A DNA stretch of 64,000 nt from Dermatophilus congolensis (lineage in GTDB: Bacteria > Actinomycetota > Actinomycetes > Actinomycetales > Dermatophilaceae), in NCBI RefSeq assembly GCF_900447215.1, contig NZ_UFYA01000001.1, positions 558,001-622,000 of the forward strand, written 5' to 3'. Shown in pieces: positions 1 through 9,961 of this stretch (position 1 is the stretch's first letter; each line of letters starts with the position of its first letter). The notes beneath the pieces are model-generated. The model did not search any database, was not told where the DNA came from, and saw only the letters and a program-made list of their open reading frames with translations. The position numbers and the translations under genes were made by a program.

Positions 1-143
1 GTCAAGCCATCGCAGAGAACTCTCGAGCCGCCTCAGCACGCCTTCGCGCAGCTTGCCGAATCCGTGAAGGAAACCGCCCACAAACAGTTTCCGCACAAAC
101 AGCTTTCCCCATTCAACGCCGCTCGAAAGGACGCCACCGATGA
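1..143 (+). CDS. rsmH: 16S rRNA m4C1402 methyltransferase RsmH, 3' end only
   Basis: Only the last 46 codons are in the window, read from base 3 to a TGA at 141-143. The piece carries the typical RsmH tail, AENSRAASARLRAACRI, followed by a basic end. RsmH N4-methylates C1402 in the ribosomal P site and is by convention the gene just upstream of ftsL in dcw clusters. Its stop overlaps the ftsL start as ATGA at 140-143, so ftsL is probably translationally coupled to it. The identification rests on the short tail plus position. Confidence 0.8.
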   Translation, partial: QAIAENSRAASARLRAACRIREGNRPQTVSAQTAFPIQRRSKGRHR

Positions 144-748
144 GCCAGCAACCACTGACTTCTCGGCCTGTCCGCCGCGCTACCCCACGCCCCACCACAC
201 CCCAGCGGCCGCCTCTGCGTGTCGTCGCGCCCACCCCACGACGAGTCGGACGCATTCCCTTCATCGTCTTCTGCAGCATCCTCATGACACTGGGACTCGG
301 TGCGCTCCTGGCTCTTAACCTCTCCCTCGTCGCAGGAGCCTACGAACTCCACGACGTCACCGAGCAAGTAGAAGCACTACGCGCACAAGAATCTGAACTC
401 ATCGAAAAAGTTGCCCTCCGATCCACCCCCTCGGAACTGGCAACCCGAGCCAAAGAACTCGGCATGGTCACTGGCGGGACCCCTGCCTACCTCAAACTCA
501 AAGATGGATCTGTCGTCGGTAACCCAACACCCGCCCCTTCTGGAGCACCCAACCGTCAAATACCCCCACCCCCAAACTCCTCACCCACAAGCGACAACAG
601 CCCTAACCCCAACCCCAATACCGCAGAACCCAGCCAAACACCTGGCACGCAAAACAGTGGCAATGACCCCAGCACAATTCCTGAGGCCAATACCTCCGAC
701 GTTGCCCCAACGCCGCTGACCAATGACGCACCAACCAACACACAATGA
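140..748 (+). CDS. ftsL: cell division protein FtsL-like, with long Pro/Asn/Thr tail
   Basis: A 202-residue bitopic membrane protein of the divisome, expected to work with FtsQ and FtsB at the septum. There is a basic, Pro-rich cytoplasmic segment (1-39), one membrane helix (about 40-65), then a short heptad-like coiled coil (about 68-92). Residues 128-202 form a Pro/Asn/Thr/Ser-rich low-complexity extracellular tail that most FtsL proteins lack. Start is ATG 140, with AAAGGA at 126-131. Sequence conservation in FtsL is weak, so the call depends on topology, size and its place between rsmH and ftsI. Confidence 0.82.
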   Translation: MSQQPLTSRPVRRATPRPTTPQRPPLRVVAPTPRRVGRIPFIVFCSILMTLGLGALLALNLSLVAGAYELHDVTEQVEALRAQESELIEKVALRSTPSELATRAKELGMVTGGTPAYLKLKDGSVVGNPTPAPSGAPNRQIPPPPNSSPTSDNSPNPNPNTAEPSQTPGTQNSGNDPSTIPEANTSDVAPTPLTNDAPTNTQ

Positions 749-757
749 GGTGAGGAC

Positions 758-2914
758 GTGAGCAACGGACCCAGCAACAAAAAGCCGCCACGCCGCACCC
801 CTCGCCCCACCACGCCCCAGGGCAAACGCAAGCACCCGCATCGCCCAGCAAATCCCAATCAGAACCGAAAAAACCAAACAAAGAAACCCAGCGCACCCCC
901 GAGCCCCACTAAACCCACCGCGCCCTCACCAGCGGGCCCGGATACACCCCAAAACACCAATCCAGCACGTCCTCCACAAGGACCAGGCGAAACAACAAAA
1001 GCCACTAAAAAACGCACAGCTGGTGACCCCAGACGCCGCAGCAGAGCCATGTTCATCGCTCTGCTCTTCATCTTCACTGTTTTCGCTGCCCAACTAGTGC
1101 GGCTCCAAGCCATCGACGCTGAAACCATCGCTCAACAAGCCCAAAGGCTCCGTTCTCGACCCACCCCAATCCCCGCCAAACGCGGCACCATCCAAGACCG
1201 CTACGGAGCACCCCTAGCTGAATCCAGCGAACGCTTCGACATCGTCGTTGACCAAGTTGCCGTAGCCGAATACACCAAAAAAGATCCCAATACGAAAAAA
1301 AGCACCAAAGTTGGTGCTGCCGGTGCCGCAGCGGACCTAGCCCCCATCCTTGGCATTGACGAAAAACAACTCGCCACCAGCATGACCGGACGAAAACCAT
1401 GGGTACCCATCGCCCGATCCGTGGTTCCCACTACCTGGCTCAAAGTCCAAGGCCTCAAAATCCCCGGCATCACTAACGAACTTGTTCCCATCCGCTATTA
1501 CCCCGGTGGAGAGCCCGCAGCCGCCACCGTCGGATGGGTCGGATCTGATGGCACTGCCAAAGGAAACACCGGTGGCGGACTCGAGTACCTCTACAACCAA
1601 GCCCTCACCGGCCGTCCAGGAAAAATCGTTCGCGAATACTCTCTCGATAACCGCGTCATCCCCATGGGCAACTCAAAAATCACCCCGGCCGTACCCGGCG
1701 AAGTCATTCGCACCACTATTGATAACGACCTCAACTGGTTTGCCCACGACGCCATCGCCAAACAAGTACAAGACCTCGGAGCCGAAGCCGGAGTCATCGT
1801 CATCATGGATAAACAAGGACGACTACTCGCCGTCACCCAAGCGCCCTCCTTCGACCCAGCAGACCGCGGTCGCAACAACTCAGACTTCTCCAACATGGCT
1901 TTCCAAGGCGCCTTCGAACCTGGGTCAGTCACCAAAATCATCACTGCCGGAGCAGCTCTCGACCTTGGACTCACTACTCCCACCACCCAGTGGGAAATCC
2001 CCAACCGTTACACCGTCGACGGCCAAGAATTCCGTGACTCACACGACCACCCCACCGAACACCTCACCACAGCAGGTGTTCTCGCTAAATCCAGCAACAT
2101 CGGCACCGTCAAACTTGCTCAGCTCTATCCCCGCGAAAAACTCGCCGAGTATATGCAACGTTTCGGACTAGGTGAACGCACTGCTGTCGGATTCCCCGGC
2201 GAATCTGCCGGCTACCTCGGGGACCCCAGCACGTGGGACGGTCGAAGCCGCTACACCATTTCCTTCGGTCAAGCCTTCACCGCTACCCCAGTGCAAGTCA
2301 CCGGAATCATGCAAACCATCGCTAACAAGGGAATCCATATTCCTCCCTCCCTCATTGCTGGCCGCACTGACGTCGAAGGTCAATACCACCCCCAACCACT
2401 GCCACAACAGACTCAAGCGGTTTCTAAAGAGACCGCCAGCCAGCTTGGTTCCATGCTCCAATCCGTCGTTTCTAACGAAGGAACCGCGCTACAAGCGGCT
2501 GTCCCAGGCTTCAACATCGCAGGAAAAACTGGAACCTCTAACCGCTACACAGGTAAAGGAGGATACGTCTCCTCATTTGTCGGATACGCACCCGCCGACG
2601 ATCCGCAATTCGTCATGGGTGTTTTTCTCGTCAACCCGAAAAAAGACATCTACGGCGGTTCCACCTCAGGCCCAGTTTTCTCCTCAGTCATGTCACATGC
2701 CCTCCAGAAATACGGAATCGCTCCCAGCGGCGCCAAAATCGCTGAATTCCCGCTTACCTTCAATCCCTCCCAGGCGACTCCTACTCCACAAAGCGCACCC
2801 GCCGGCGATAACAAACCTCAAGCAGTGCCGCCCGACACCCCAGAAACAAAAACTGGACTCCAGCCACCTGCCGTGTCACCTACGGACAACACCTCCACGG
2901 CCAGACGCAGGTAG
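758..2914 (+). CDS. ftsI: septal peptidoglycan transpeptidase FtsI (PBP3, class B PBP)
   Basis: A 718-residue penicillin-binding protein that cross-links septal peptidoglycan as partner of FtsW. A strongly basic, Pro-rich cytoplasmic region (1-96) is followed by one membrane anchor (about 97-117), the PBP dimerisation domain and the transpeptidase domain. The three active-site motifs are present: SVTK with nucleophile Ser390, SSN at 445-447 and KTGTS at 590-594. The C-terminus (from about 665) is Pro/Thr-rich. Start is GTG 758 behind a GAGGTGAGG stretch. The cytoplasmic extension is long for the family but usual in actinobacteria. Codon use is strongly C-ending, unlike the genes from murD onward. 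Confidence 0.95.
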   Translation: MSNGPSNKKPPRRTPRPTTPQGKRKHPHRPANPNQNRKNQTKKPSAPPSPTKPTAPSPAGPDTPQNTNPARPPQGPGETTKATKKRTAGDPRRRSRAMFIALLFIFTVFAAQLVRLQAIDAETIAQQAQRLRSRPTPIPAKRGTIQDRYGAPLAESSERFDIVVDQVAVAEYTKKDPNTKKSTKVGAAGAAADLAPILGIDEKQLATSMTGRKPWVPIARSVVPTTWLKVQGLKIPGITNELVPIRYYPGGEPAAATVGWVGSDGTAKGNTGGGLEYLYNQALTGRPGKIVREYSLDNRVIPMGNSKITPAVPGEVIRTTIDNDLNWFAHDAIAKQVQDLGAEAGVIVIMDKQGRLLAVTQAPSFDPADRGRNNSDFSNMAFQGAFEPGSVTKIITAGAALDLGLTTPTTQWEIPNRYTVDGQEFRDSHDHPTEHLTTAGVLAKSSNIGTVKLAQLYPREKLAEYMQRFGLGERTAVGFPGESAGYLGDPSTWDGRSRYTISFGQAFTATPVQVTGIMQTIANKGIHIPPSLIAGRTDVEGQYHPQPLPQQTQAVSKETASQLGSMLQSVVSNEGTALQAAVPGFNIAGKTGTSNRYTGKGGYVSSFVGYAPADDPQFVMGVFLVNPKKDIYGGSTSGPVFSSVMSHALQKYGIAPSGAKIAEFPLTFNPSQATPTPQSAPAGDNKPQAVPPDTPETKTGLQPPAVSPTDNTSTARRR

Positions 2915-2924
2915 TGTCCTGCAC

Positions 2925-4583
2925 GTGGTGATCACAGTGAACCGGCCAGAACACGTATCAGGCACATCGATCGCGCAGATCGTCGATCTCATCCGGGGTA
3001 CCGGCGTCGACGTCAAATTACGCGGTGCAATAACCGAAACCGATAAACTCCTTACCGGAGCCACCCTTGATAGCCGCGAAGTGCAACCCGGTGACCTCTA
3101 CGCTGCGCTTCCTGGAGCCAATGTGCATGGGGCCCAGTTCGCACAGGCAGCAGTGGCATCGGGTGCTCAAGCAATCCTTACCGACCCCCACGGTGCCGAA
3201 CTAAGTGCTAACTGCAACACCACGCTCATTGTGGTTCCGGATCCACGAGCCGTTCTAGGTGCAGTATCAGCAGCTATTTATAACAACCCCACCGCTCACC
3301 TAGGCATGGTCGGTATTACCGGAACTAACGGCAAAACCACTACTGCCTACCTTGTCGAATCTGCATGGAGGGCGCTCGGTCGCACCACCGGACTCATCGG
3401 CACCATCGAAACCCGTATTGCAGGTAGCGTCCTGCGCAGCTCACACACCACGCCTGAATCCCCCAAACTCCAGGGTGTTTTGACACTCATGCGAGAGCAC
3501 GAAGTCAGTCACTGCGTGATGGAAGTAAGCAGCCACGCCCTGTCACTGCACCGCGCTGACGCTATCCGCTTCGACACCGCAGTTTTCACAAACCTCTCTC
3601 AAGATCACCTCGACTTCCACGAGTCCATGGAGGACTACTTCCAAGCCAAAGCCAGCCTCTTTACCCCTGAGCACGCTGCGACGGGAGTCATCTGCATCGA
3701 TGACGCTTGGGGACGTCGCCTCGCCCAGCAATCGACCATTCCCACCATCACACTTGCCACCCCGTCTTTCAGCGACAGCACCCGCGCGACAACTGACCAA
3801 ACATCACCAGCTGCTGAAGACACGCCAACCCCGGACTGGCGCCTAGTCACTACTGGAGACAAAGCAGATACCGCATTCGAACTTGTTCGTGAAGGTACTC
3901 ACGCCGGTCCAGGAAGACTTCGGCTCAACAGTGCGCTGCCTGGTGAGCACAACCGCGTCAACACAGCACTTGCTGCACTTGTCTTGCTCGCTTCAGGGCT
4001 TCCCGTCAACGAGATCGAACGAGCCATGGGGGCCCGACCTCGTGTTCCTGGACGTATGGAGAATGTTCCTCTTCGCACATCGACATTGAGCAGTACAGAG
4101 AATGCGCTCGCCCCAGAGGCTTATGTTGACTTCGCGCATACGCCCGACGCCATTACTGCCACTCTTACTGCCCTGCGCGCTCGAGCCGACCAGCGGGGAG
4201 GTAACCTCGTTGCAGTCATTGGGGCAGGTGGCGACCGCGATGCGGGGAAACGCCCGCTTATGGGAGCCGCTGCTGCAGCCCTGGCTGATGTTGTTGTCGT
4301 CACCGATGACAATCCACGTTGCGAAGACCCAGCTCTTATCCGATCTGCCGTCACCGCGGGCACTCATAATGCTTCGCACACCACTGTGCTGGAACAAGCA
4401 GGTCGTGCAGAAGGAATCGCAGCTGCAATCAGGCACCTCGAACCTCAAGGAATCCTTGCAGTGCTTGGCAAGGGCCACGAAAGCACCCAAACAATCGGGA
4501 CGGAAACCATTCCTTTCGATGACCGCGAAGCCATTGCGGCAGCGTGGGCCTCACATCTGGGATCGGATCAGGAGGATCGATGA
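2925..4583 (+). CDS. murE: UDP-MurNAc-L-Ala-D-Glu:meso-diaminopimelate ligase MurE
   Basis: Cytoplasmic Mur ligase that adds the third stem-peptide residue. The ATP-binding loop TGTNGKTT lies near residue 133, with the central and C-terminal Mur-ligase domains after it. Residues 462-468 read DNPRCED; DNPR is the signature of enzymes choosing meso-diaminopimelate rather than lysine, so a DAP-type wall is inferred. The reading frame stays open far upstream inside ftsI, but homology begins only after the ftsI stop. GTG 2925 is my choice; GTG 2928 or 2937 are equally possible because no clear Shine-Dalgarno precedes them. The stop overlaps the murF start as ATGA. Confidence 0.93.
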   Translation: MVITVNRPEHVSGTSIAQIVDLIRGTGVDVKLRGAITETDKLLTGATLDSREVQPGDLYAALPGANVHGAQFAQAAVASGAQAILTDPHGAELSANCNTTLIVVPDPRAVLGAVSAAIYNNPTAHLGMVGITGTNGKTTTAYLVESAWRALGRTTGLIGTIETRIAGSVLRSSHTTPESPKLQGVLTLMREHEVSHCVMEVSSHALSLHRADAIRFDTAVFTNLSQDHLDFHESMEDYFQAKASLFTPEHAATGVICIDDAWGRRLAQQSTIPTITLATPSFSDSTRATTDQTSPAAEDTPTPDWRLVTTGDKADTAFELVREGTHAGPGRLRLNSALPGEHNRVNTALAALVLLASGLPVNEIERAMGARPRVPGRMENVPLRTSTLSSTENALAPEAYVDFAHTPDAITATLTALRARADQRGGNLVAVIGAGGDRDAGKRPLMGAAAAALADVVVVTDDNPRCEDPALIRSAVTAGTHNASHTTVLEQAGRAEGIAAAIRHLEPQGILAVLGKGHESTQTIGTETIPFDDREAIAAAWASHLGSDQEDR

Positions 4584-6010
4584 TTCCACTTACTTTAGGC
4601 AAGATCGCTTGCATCACTTCAGGACGTCTGAGCTCTCCTGAAGCAGCTGACATCCTCGTGAAGGGGGCGGTAGTCACCGATTCGCGCGCTGCTGAGGAAG
4701 GGTCGCTTTACATTGCTCGAATTGGTGAGCATGCAGATGGACATGCCTATGCAGCTTCTGCTGCAGACAATGGTGCTGTGGCTGCTCTAGTCACCACGCC
4801 TATCGAGGATCTTCCCTACGTTCAGGTTGACGACGTCCAGGATGCATTTGCAGCGCTGGCCTCTTTTCTCATCGAAACACAAGAGGCAACAGGTGAACTC
4901 ACCGTAATCGGCGTCACTGGCTCAAGCGGAAAAACCACAACGAAAGATCTCATTGCGCATGTTCTGAGCTTCCAGGCAAACACAGTTGCCAACGTCGGTT
5001 CTTTAAATTCTGAAGTCGGTGTCCCGCTGACTGTGTGTCGGATTACGCCGCAAACCCGATACCTTGTGCTTGAAATGGGAGCTCGCGGTATTGGCCATGT
5101 CAACTACCTCACTACCATGACGCACCCAAGCGTGGGCGTGGTCCTTAATGTGGGAAGCGCGCACATTGGTGAATTTGGATCTCGTGAAGCCATTGCACGC
5201 GCAAAATCTGAACTGCCTATGTCTTTGCCTAAGGGCGGGCTTGCCGTTCTGAACGCCGATGACGAGCTCGTCAGTGCGATGTCAGTAGCTGACCAAGCCA
5301 GCACTATTCATTTTGGCACGAGTGAAGGCAGCGATATCCGTGCGTCACACATCGTCGTCGGTGAGGATGGGTGCCCATCCTTCACACTGACTATCGATGA
5401 GGAGTCCATCCACGTTGACTTAGGCCTCATGGGGGACCATCAAGTTTGGAATGCTCTCGCCGCTGCTGCCGTTGCTACGTGGGCCGGGATGGACTTAAGC
5501 GAACTGAAGACAGCGTTGGAAACAGCTCGTCCAGCAAGCCGGTATCGCATGGAGCGTCATGATCGGCCCGATGGGGTCACCGTGATCAATGATGCTTACA
5601 ACGCCAACCCTGAATCCATGTCTTCGGCCATCCGAACCCTTTCGGTAATGGCGGGACAGGGCGAAACACGCCGTCGCACATATGCCGTTTTGGGTGCAAT
5701 GTTCGAGCTTGGTGATGAAGAAGAAGCTGAGCATCGAGCGGTCGGTCAATTGGCGGCTAGTTTGGGTATTGATGAAATCGTGGCGGTGGGTGAACGCCCT
5801 GGCGTCGAGGCTTATGTTGATGGTGCCAATAGCGAGATTCTGCCTGGTTCGCCGAATTTGCATATTCAGCACGTCGCTACTGTGGAAGCGGCACTTGAGA
5901 AGCTCGAGAGCATGCTCCAAAACGGAGATTTAGTTCTCGTCAAGTCGTCCCATGGTGCAGGTTTGTGGCGCCTTGGTGAGGATTTGGTGCGAGGGGGAGG
6001 AAACGCGTGA
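4580..6010 (+). CDS. murF: UDP-MurNAc-tripeptide:D-Ala-D-Ala ligase MurF
   Basis: A 476-residue Mur ligase completing the UDP-MurNAc-pentapeptide. It has the N-terminal MurF substrate domain, an ATP loop [11 protein letters not shown] (Lys118), the NDAYNANP motif of the central/C-terminal domains and a final SSHGAGLW motif. ATG 4580 was chosen because AGGAGG sits just before it and because it overlaps the murE stop (ATGA); the frame is open further upstream but without homology. The end overlaps the mraY GTG (GTGA at 6007-6010). Strand composition moves from balanced to G/T-rich along this gene. Confidence 0.95.
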   Translation: MIPLTLGKIACITSGRLSSPEAADILVKGAVVTDSRAAEEGSLYIARIGEHADGHAYAASAADNGAVAALVTTPIEDLPYVQVDDVQDAFAALASFLIETQEATGELTVIGVTGSSGKTTTKDLIAHVLSFQANTVANVGSLNSEVGVPLTVCRITPQTRYLVLEMGARGIGHVNYLTTMTHPSVGVVLNVGSAHIGEFGSREAIARAKSELPMSLPKGGLAVLNADDELVSAMSVADQASTIHFGTSEGSDIRASHIVVGEDGCPSFTLTIDEESIHVDLGLMGDHQVWNALAAAAVATWAGMDLSELKTALETARPASRYRMERHDRPDGVTVINDAYNANPESMSSAIRTLSVMAGQGETRRRTYAVLGAMFELGDEEEAEHRAVGQLAASLGIDEIVAVGERPGVEAYVDGANSEILPGSPNLHIQHVATVEAALEKLESMLQNGDLVLVKSSHGAGLWRLGEDLVRGGGNA

Positions 6011-7101
6011 GACTCATCATTGTTGCAGCCGGGACAGCGCTCCTGGTTGCGTTGTTCGCCACCCCATGGTTCATCAAATTCTTAGTGAAAAAGCATTACG
6101 GCCAGTTTATTCGAGATGATGGCCCTACAAGTCACCACACCAAGCGCGGAACGCCCACGATGGGCGGTGTAGTCATTATTGTGGCCACTGTTTTTGGATA
6201 TTTAATTGCCCATATTGTCACGATGCATCCGGTTTCTTCCAGCGGATTAGCAGTTTTGTTTCTCGTCGTTGGTATGGGGACAGTTGGTTTTCTTGACGAT
6301 TACATTAAAATCAGTAAGGCGCGAAGTCTTGGTTTACGGGCATGGCAAAAACTCGTAGGTCAAACTTTGGTTGCCTCTGTTTTCGGTGCAGTCGTTATCA
6401 TGTTTCCGAATGCAAATGGTATAACTCCCGGATCGACGGCCATATCTTTTGTTCGTGATACCGAATTCGACTTTCGTGAGCTGGGTGTCGGTGCCGCGAT
6501 CGGCATCGTGCTTTACCTCATATGGGTGAACTTGATGGTTGCGGGAACTACGAATGCGGTGAACCTCACCGATGGTCTCGATGGGTTAGCTACAGGGGCT
6601 ACAGCAGCAGTAGCCGCTTCTTACCTGCTCATTGGGCTGTGGCAGTTCAATCAGAACTGTTGGATGCCTGCACCATCGCCTAAGTGCTACCCCACCCCTG
6701 ATCCGCTTGATCTAGCGATTGTCGCTGCTGCGCTTCTTGGTGCCTGTGTTGGTTTCTTGTGGTGGAATGCTTCTCCAGCTCGGATCTTTATGGGTGACAC
6801 GGGATCTCTGGCTCTTGGTGGTGCTGTTGTGGGGCTTGCTATTACCTCACGCACACAGTTGTTGTCGGTCATTCTTTGTGGTCTGTTTGTGATCATCACT
6901 ATGTCAGTGATTATCCAAGTTGCTTCTTTTAAGCTTCGTAAGAAGCGTGTTTTCCGCATGGCGCCTTTGCAACACCATTTTGAGCTTTTGGGTTGGGCTG
7001 AGGTAACTATCGTCATTCGGTTCTGGATTATTGCTTGCTTGTTCTGCGGTTTGGGTGTGGCTGCTTTCTACGCAGAATGGATGACCGGAGGGACGGTGTG
7101 A
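6007..7101 (+). CDS. mraY: phospho-MurNAc-pentapeptide transferase MraY (lipid I synthase)
   Basis: A 364-residue polytopic membrane enzyme that moves phospho-MurNAc-pentapeptide onto undecaprenyl phosphate, giving lipid I. Family motifs are present in order: [13 protein letters not shown] in the first cytoplasmic loop, FLDDYIK (catalytic Asp pair), [13 protein letters not shown] and [12 protein letters not shown], plus the HHFELLG histidine motif near the C-terminus. About ten hydrophobic helices are visible. Start is GTG 6007, overlapping the murF stop. The end (GTGTGA) overlaps the chosen murD GTG. Confidence 0.97.
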   Translation: MRLIIVAAGTALLVALFATPWFIKFLVKKHYGQFIRDDGPTSHHTKRGTPTMGGVVIIVATVFGYLIAHIVTMHPVSSSGLAVLFLVVGMGTVGFLDDYIKISKARSLGLRAWQKLVGQTLVASVFGAVVIMFPNANGITPGSTAISFVRDTEFDFRELGVGAAIGIVLYLIWVNLMVAGTTNAVNLTDGLDGLATGATAAVAASYLLIGLWQFNQNCWMPAPSPKCYPTPDPLDLAIVAAALLGACVGFLWWNASPARIFMGDTGSLALGGAVVGLAITSRTQLLSVILCGLFVIITMSVIIQVASFKLRKKRVFRMAPLQHHFELLGWAEVTIVIRFWIIACLFCGLGVAAFYAEWMTGGTV

Positions 7102-8708
7102 GCGTGACAGAAGGTATGAGCGGTTCATCGATCGAGAAAACAGTCCAAGCGTGTGAAAGCGGCGGATTTGTCACTACTTCGGTGGTGGGACTGGATCCTC
7201 GTCCTGGCCTTACTCACCGCGATGCGAATTGGGCTGGGCTGCGAGTACTCGTTGCGGGGCTAGGGGTCAGTGGATTTGCTGCTGCAGATGCGCTACTGGA
7301 GCGAGGAGCGCGCGTAACGGTGGTGGATGGTGCCCAGGCTCCTGCGGAGAGTGTTTTGGCTGAGAAAGCCAAAATTTTGCAGATCTTGGGTGCTGTAACC
7401 TTATTGGGTCAGGAAGGCCAGGCTGCGATTGGGGCACCGGAAACAGTCTCTGAGATTGATTTGGTTGTCACCTCGCCCGGGTGGAGGCCGGATAATTCCC
7501 TCCTTGTTCGTGCTGCCCAGGCAGGCGTGCCGATTTGGGGAGAAGTGGAGCTGGCTTGGCGTATGCGGCCAGCGGAGAACCCTGCGCCATGGTTATGCGT
7601 CACTGGAACTAATGGAAAAACCACGGCTGTCACAATGGTTGCTTCTATTCTCTCTGCCGCGGGATTGAGATCGGTCGCGGCAGGGAACGTGGGAACGCCT
7701 CTTCTTGAAGCGGTTTTGCATCCAGATCCGTATCAAGTGATAGCGGTGGAGCTGTCGAGTTTTCAACTGCATTGGCAGCGTTCGATTTCTCCTGCTGCAT
7801 CGGTTTGTTTGAACGTTGCGCCTGATCATGTCGATTGGCACGGGTCGATGGAGGCCTACGCGGCAGATAAGGGAAGAATTTACGAAAACACGCAGATCGC
7901 GTGCATTTACAACGGGGCGGACCCTGTCACAGAGCAGCTCGTTCGAGATGCGGATGTTATCGAGGGGTGCCGAGCAGTGGGGTTCACCCTAGGTATGCCT
8001 GGGCTATCGATGTTGGGCGTAGTCGAGGATGTGTTGGCTGATCGAGCTTTTGTCGAGGACCGAGCTAATTCGGCAGCTGAAATCGGAACTTTGACTGATC
8101 TGTCGCGGGGATCGCTGCCGCCAGCGCCACATTTTGTTGCTAACGCATTGGCTGCAGCAGCTTTAACTCGGGCGATTGGTGTTCCTGCTTCAGTTGTGCA
8201 GGCTGGTCTGCGCAAGTATGAAGTAGAGAAACATCGCATCGCGGAGGTTGCAGTCGTTGATGGAGTTACGTTCATTGATGACAGTAAGGCAACAAATCCG
8301 CATGCGGCTGCTGCGTCTTTGGGGTCTTTTGCGAGTGTGGTGTGGGTTGCAGGTGGATTGCTTAAAGGCGCTGACGTCGATGAGCTGGTGCGGACCAGAG
8401 CTGATCGGTTGCGAGGTGTGGTTTTGCTGGGGCGTGACCGAGCGATTCTGGCGGACGCATTGGAACGCTATGCGCCCTGCGTTCCCGTGATTGATGTGGG
8501 TGACGAGGCGGCTCCGGAAAGTTCGGAGCTGATTATGGAACGCATTGTTCGTGAAGCCTCGGCTTTAGCGCAGCAAGGGGATGTTGTCTTGTTGGCCCCT
8601 GCGGCGGCATCAATGGATATGTTCCTTAATTACGGTGCTCGCGGGGATGCTTTTGCTGAGGCTGTTAGACGTTTCGCTGGTGACACGTGTGCCGGGGAGT
8701 CTGAGTAG
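7098..8708 (+). CDS. murD: UDP-MurNAc-L-alanine:D-glutamate ligase MurD, N-terminally extended
   Basis: Mur ligase adding D-Glu to UDP-MurNAc-L-Ala in the cytoplasm. The Rossmann-like N-domain begins with [11 protein letters not shown] about 50 residues in, followed by the ATP loop VTGTNGKTT and the late motifs [11 protein letters not shown] and [13 protein letters not shown] 7098 is chosen because GGAGG lies six bases upstream and it overlaps the mraY stop; GTG 7104 and ATG 7116 are alternatives. At 536 residues it is longer than most MurD (about 440-490), mainly through the Ser/Gly-rich leader before the N-domain. Confidence 0.93.
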   Translation: MSVTEGMSGSSIEKTVQACESGGFVTTSVVGLDPRPGLTHRDANWAGLRVLVAGLGVSGFAAADALLERGARVTVVDGAQAPAESVLAEKAKILQILGAVTLLGQEGQAAIGAPETVSEIDLVVTSPGWRPDNSLLVRAAQAGVPIWGEVELAWRMRPAENPAPWLCVTGTNGKTTAVTMVASILSAAGLRSVAAGNVGTPLLEAVLHPDPYQVIAVELSSFQLHWQRSISPAASVCLNVAPDHVDWHGSMEAYAADKGRIYENTQIACIYNGADPVTEQLVRDADVIEGCRAVGFTLGMPGLSMLGVVEDVLADRAFVEDRANSAAEIGTLTDLSRGSLPPAPHFVANALAAAALTRAIGVPASVVQAGLRKYEVEKHRIAEVAVVDGVTFIDDSKATNPHAAAASLGSFASVVWVAGGLLKGADVDELVRTRADRLRGVVLLGRDRAILADALERYAPCVPVIDVGDEAAPESSELIMERIVREASALAQQGDVVLLAPAAASMDMFLNYGARGDAFAEAVRRFAGDTCAGESE

Positions 8709-8710
8709 CC

Positions 8711-9961
8711 ATGAGTAAACAGCTGCGTGACCGAGAACGAGTCATCGGTGAGCGAGAGCGTGAGAGGCCGTCATTGTGGGATCGACTGGAATCTCCGCTG
8801 TCGACGTATTACTTGTTGCTCACGGCGACTGGCATGCTTCTCATCATCGGTTTGGTGATGGTTTTGTCGGCAAGTTCTGTCACGCAGCTGAATAACAATA
8901 AATCTCCCTTTAATCTTTTTTTCCGCCAAGGTGTTTTCGCTGTGGTGGGAGTAGGGGCAGCATGTGTGACAGCACGATTGCCTGTGCGCTTTTGGAAACG
9001 TATTGGATTGCCCCTTCTTTTTGTTTCTGTTTGTTTGCAGATGCTGGTCTTTACGCCACTGGGCCATACGGTAAACGGGAACCGGAACTGGGTTAGTATT
9101 GCTGGAGTTCAGTTACAGCCGTCTGAAATTGGCAAAGTTGCTCTCATCTTGTTTTCTGCTGCAGTTTTAGCGAAAAAGAAAAAACTGCTGGGCGACTGGC
9201 GCCATGTGGTTATTCCAGTCTTTATGCCGGCCGCTTTTGTTGTGGTTGGTTTAGTGTTGCTTGGTCGTGATTTGGGTACAGCGCTAGTTTTACTTGCCGT
9301 GCTGGCTGGAATTCTGTGGGTTCTCGGTATTTCGTGGAAGTTTTTTGCGATTTCGGCAGGAGTTGGTGCTGTCGGAGTTCTGGCTTTGGTGGTTGGGTCG
9401 AGTAACCGAACTGAACGTATTAATGCTTGGCTGAGTTGCACGAACGTTTTGCAGTGCTGGCAGTCGAGGCACGGGCAGTTTGCGCTGGCTGACGGAGGGT
9501 TGTCAGGTCTTGGGTTGGGTGGGTCTCGGGAGAAATGGCTATGGCTCCCAGAGCCGCATAATGATTTTATTTTCGCGATTGTAGGAGAAGAGCTAGGAAT
9601 TGCTGGCACATTAATGATTCTTCTCCTCTTTGGTGCTTTGGCGTTGGGGTGCTATCGCTTGATTCGTCACAGTGATGACATGTTTGTTCGATTGGTGACG
9701 GCTGGTGTTATGAGCTGGATTTTGGTGCAAGCTGTCATCAATATTGGTTCAGTAATCGGGTTATTGCCGATTATTGGTGTCCCTCTTCCTTTAGTGAGTT
9801 ATGGCGGTTCTGCCTTGGTCGCTACTTTGGGCGCGTTGGGGATTCTTATTTCTTTTGCAAGGAATGAGCCAGCCGCTCGTCGGGCATTGCAGGCACGTCC
9901 TCGCGTGCTTATTCGTACTCTTGCGGCTGTTCCGCGCAGACATGGAGGTCCTCGTCGATGA
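8711..9961 (+). CDS. ftsW: septal lipid II polymerase FtsW (SEDS family)
   Basis: A 416-residue SEDS-family integral membrane protein that polymerises lipid II at the septum with FtsI. It has a charged cytoplasmic N-terminus (1-30), about ten membrane helices and family motifs including the NGNRNW loop, QPSEIGK, the EPHNDFIFAIVGEELG segment and PLVSYGGSAL near the end, then a short Arg-rich tail. Start ATG 8711 lies two bases after the murD stop, preceded by GGGGAG. The last codons overlap the murG start (ATGA at 9958-9961). Confidence 0.95.
   Translation: MSKQLRDRERVIGERERERPSLWDRLESPLSTYYLLLTATGMLLIIGLVMVLSASSVTQLNNNKSPFNLFFRQGVFAVVGVGAACVTARLPVRFWKRIGLPLLFVSVCLQMLVFTPLGHTVNGNRNWVSIAGVQLQPSEIGKVALILFSAAVLAKKKKLLGDWRHVVIPVFMPAAFVVVGLVLLGRDLGTALVLLAVLAGILWVLGISWKFFAISAGVGAVGVLALVVGSSNRTERINAWLSCTNVLQCWQSRHGQFALADGGLSGLGLGGSREKWLWLPEPHNDFIFAIVGEELGIAGTLMILLLFGALALGCYRLIRHSDDMFVRLVTAGVMSWILVQAVINIGSVIGLLPIIGVPLPLVSYGGSALVATLGALGILISFARNEPAARRALQARPRVLIRTLAAVPRRHGGPRR

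Noticed and set aside
2172-2924. Open frame continuous with murE running through ftsI, giving an 803-residue protein
   Set aside because: The upstream part is a shadow of ftsI in another frame with no homology; MurE similarity begins only after the ftsI stop.
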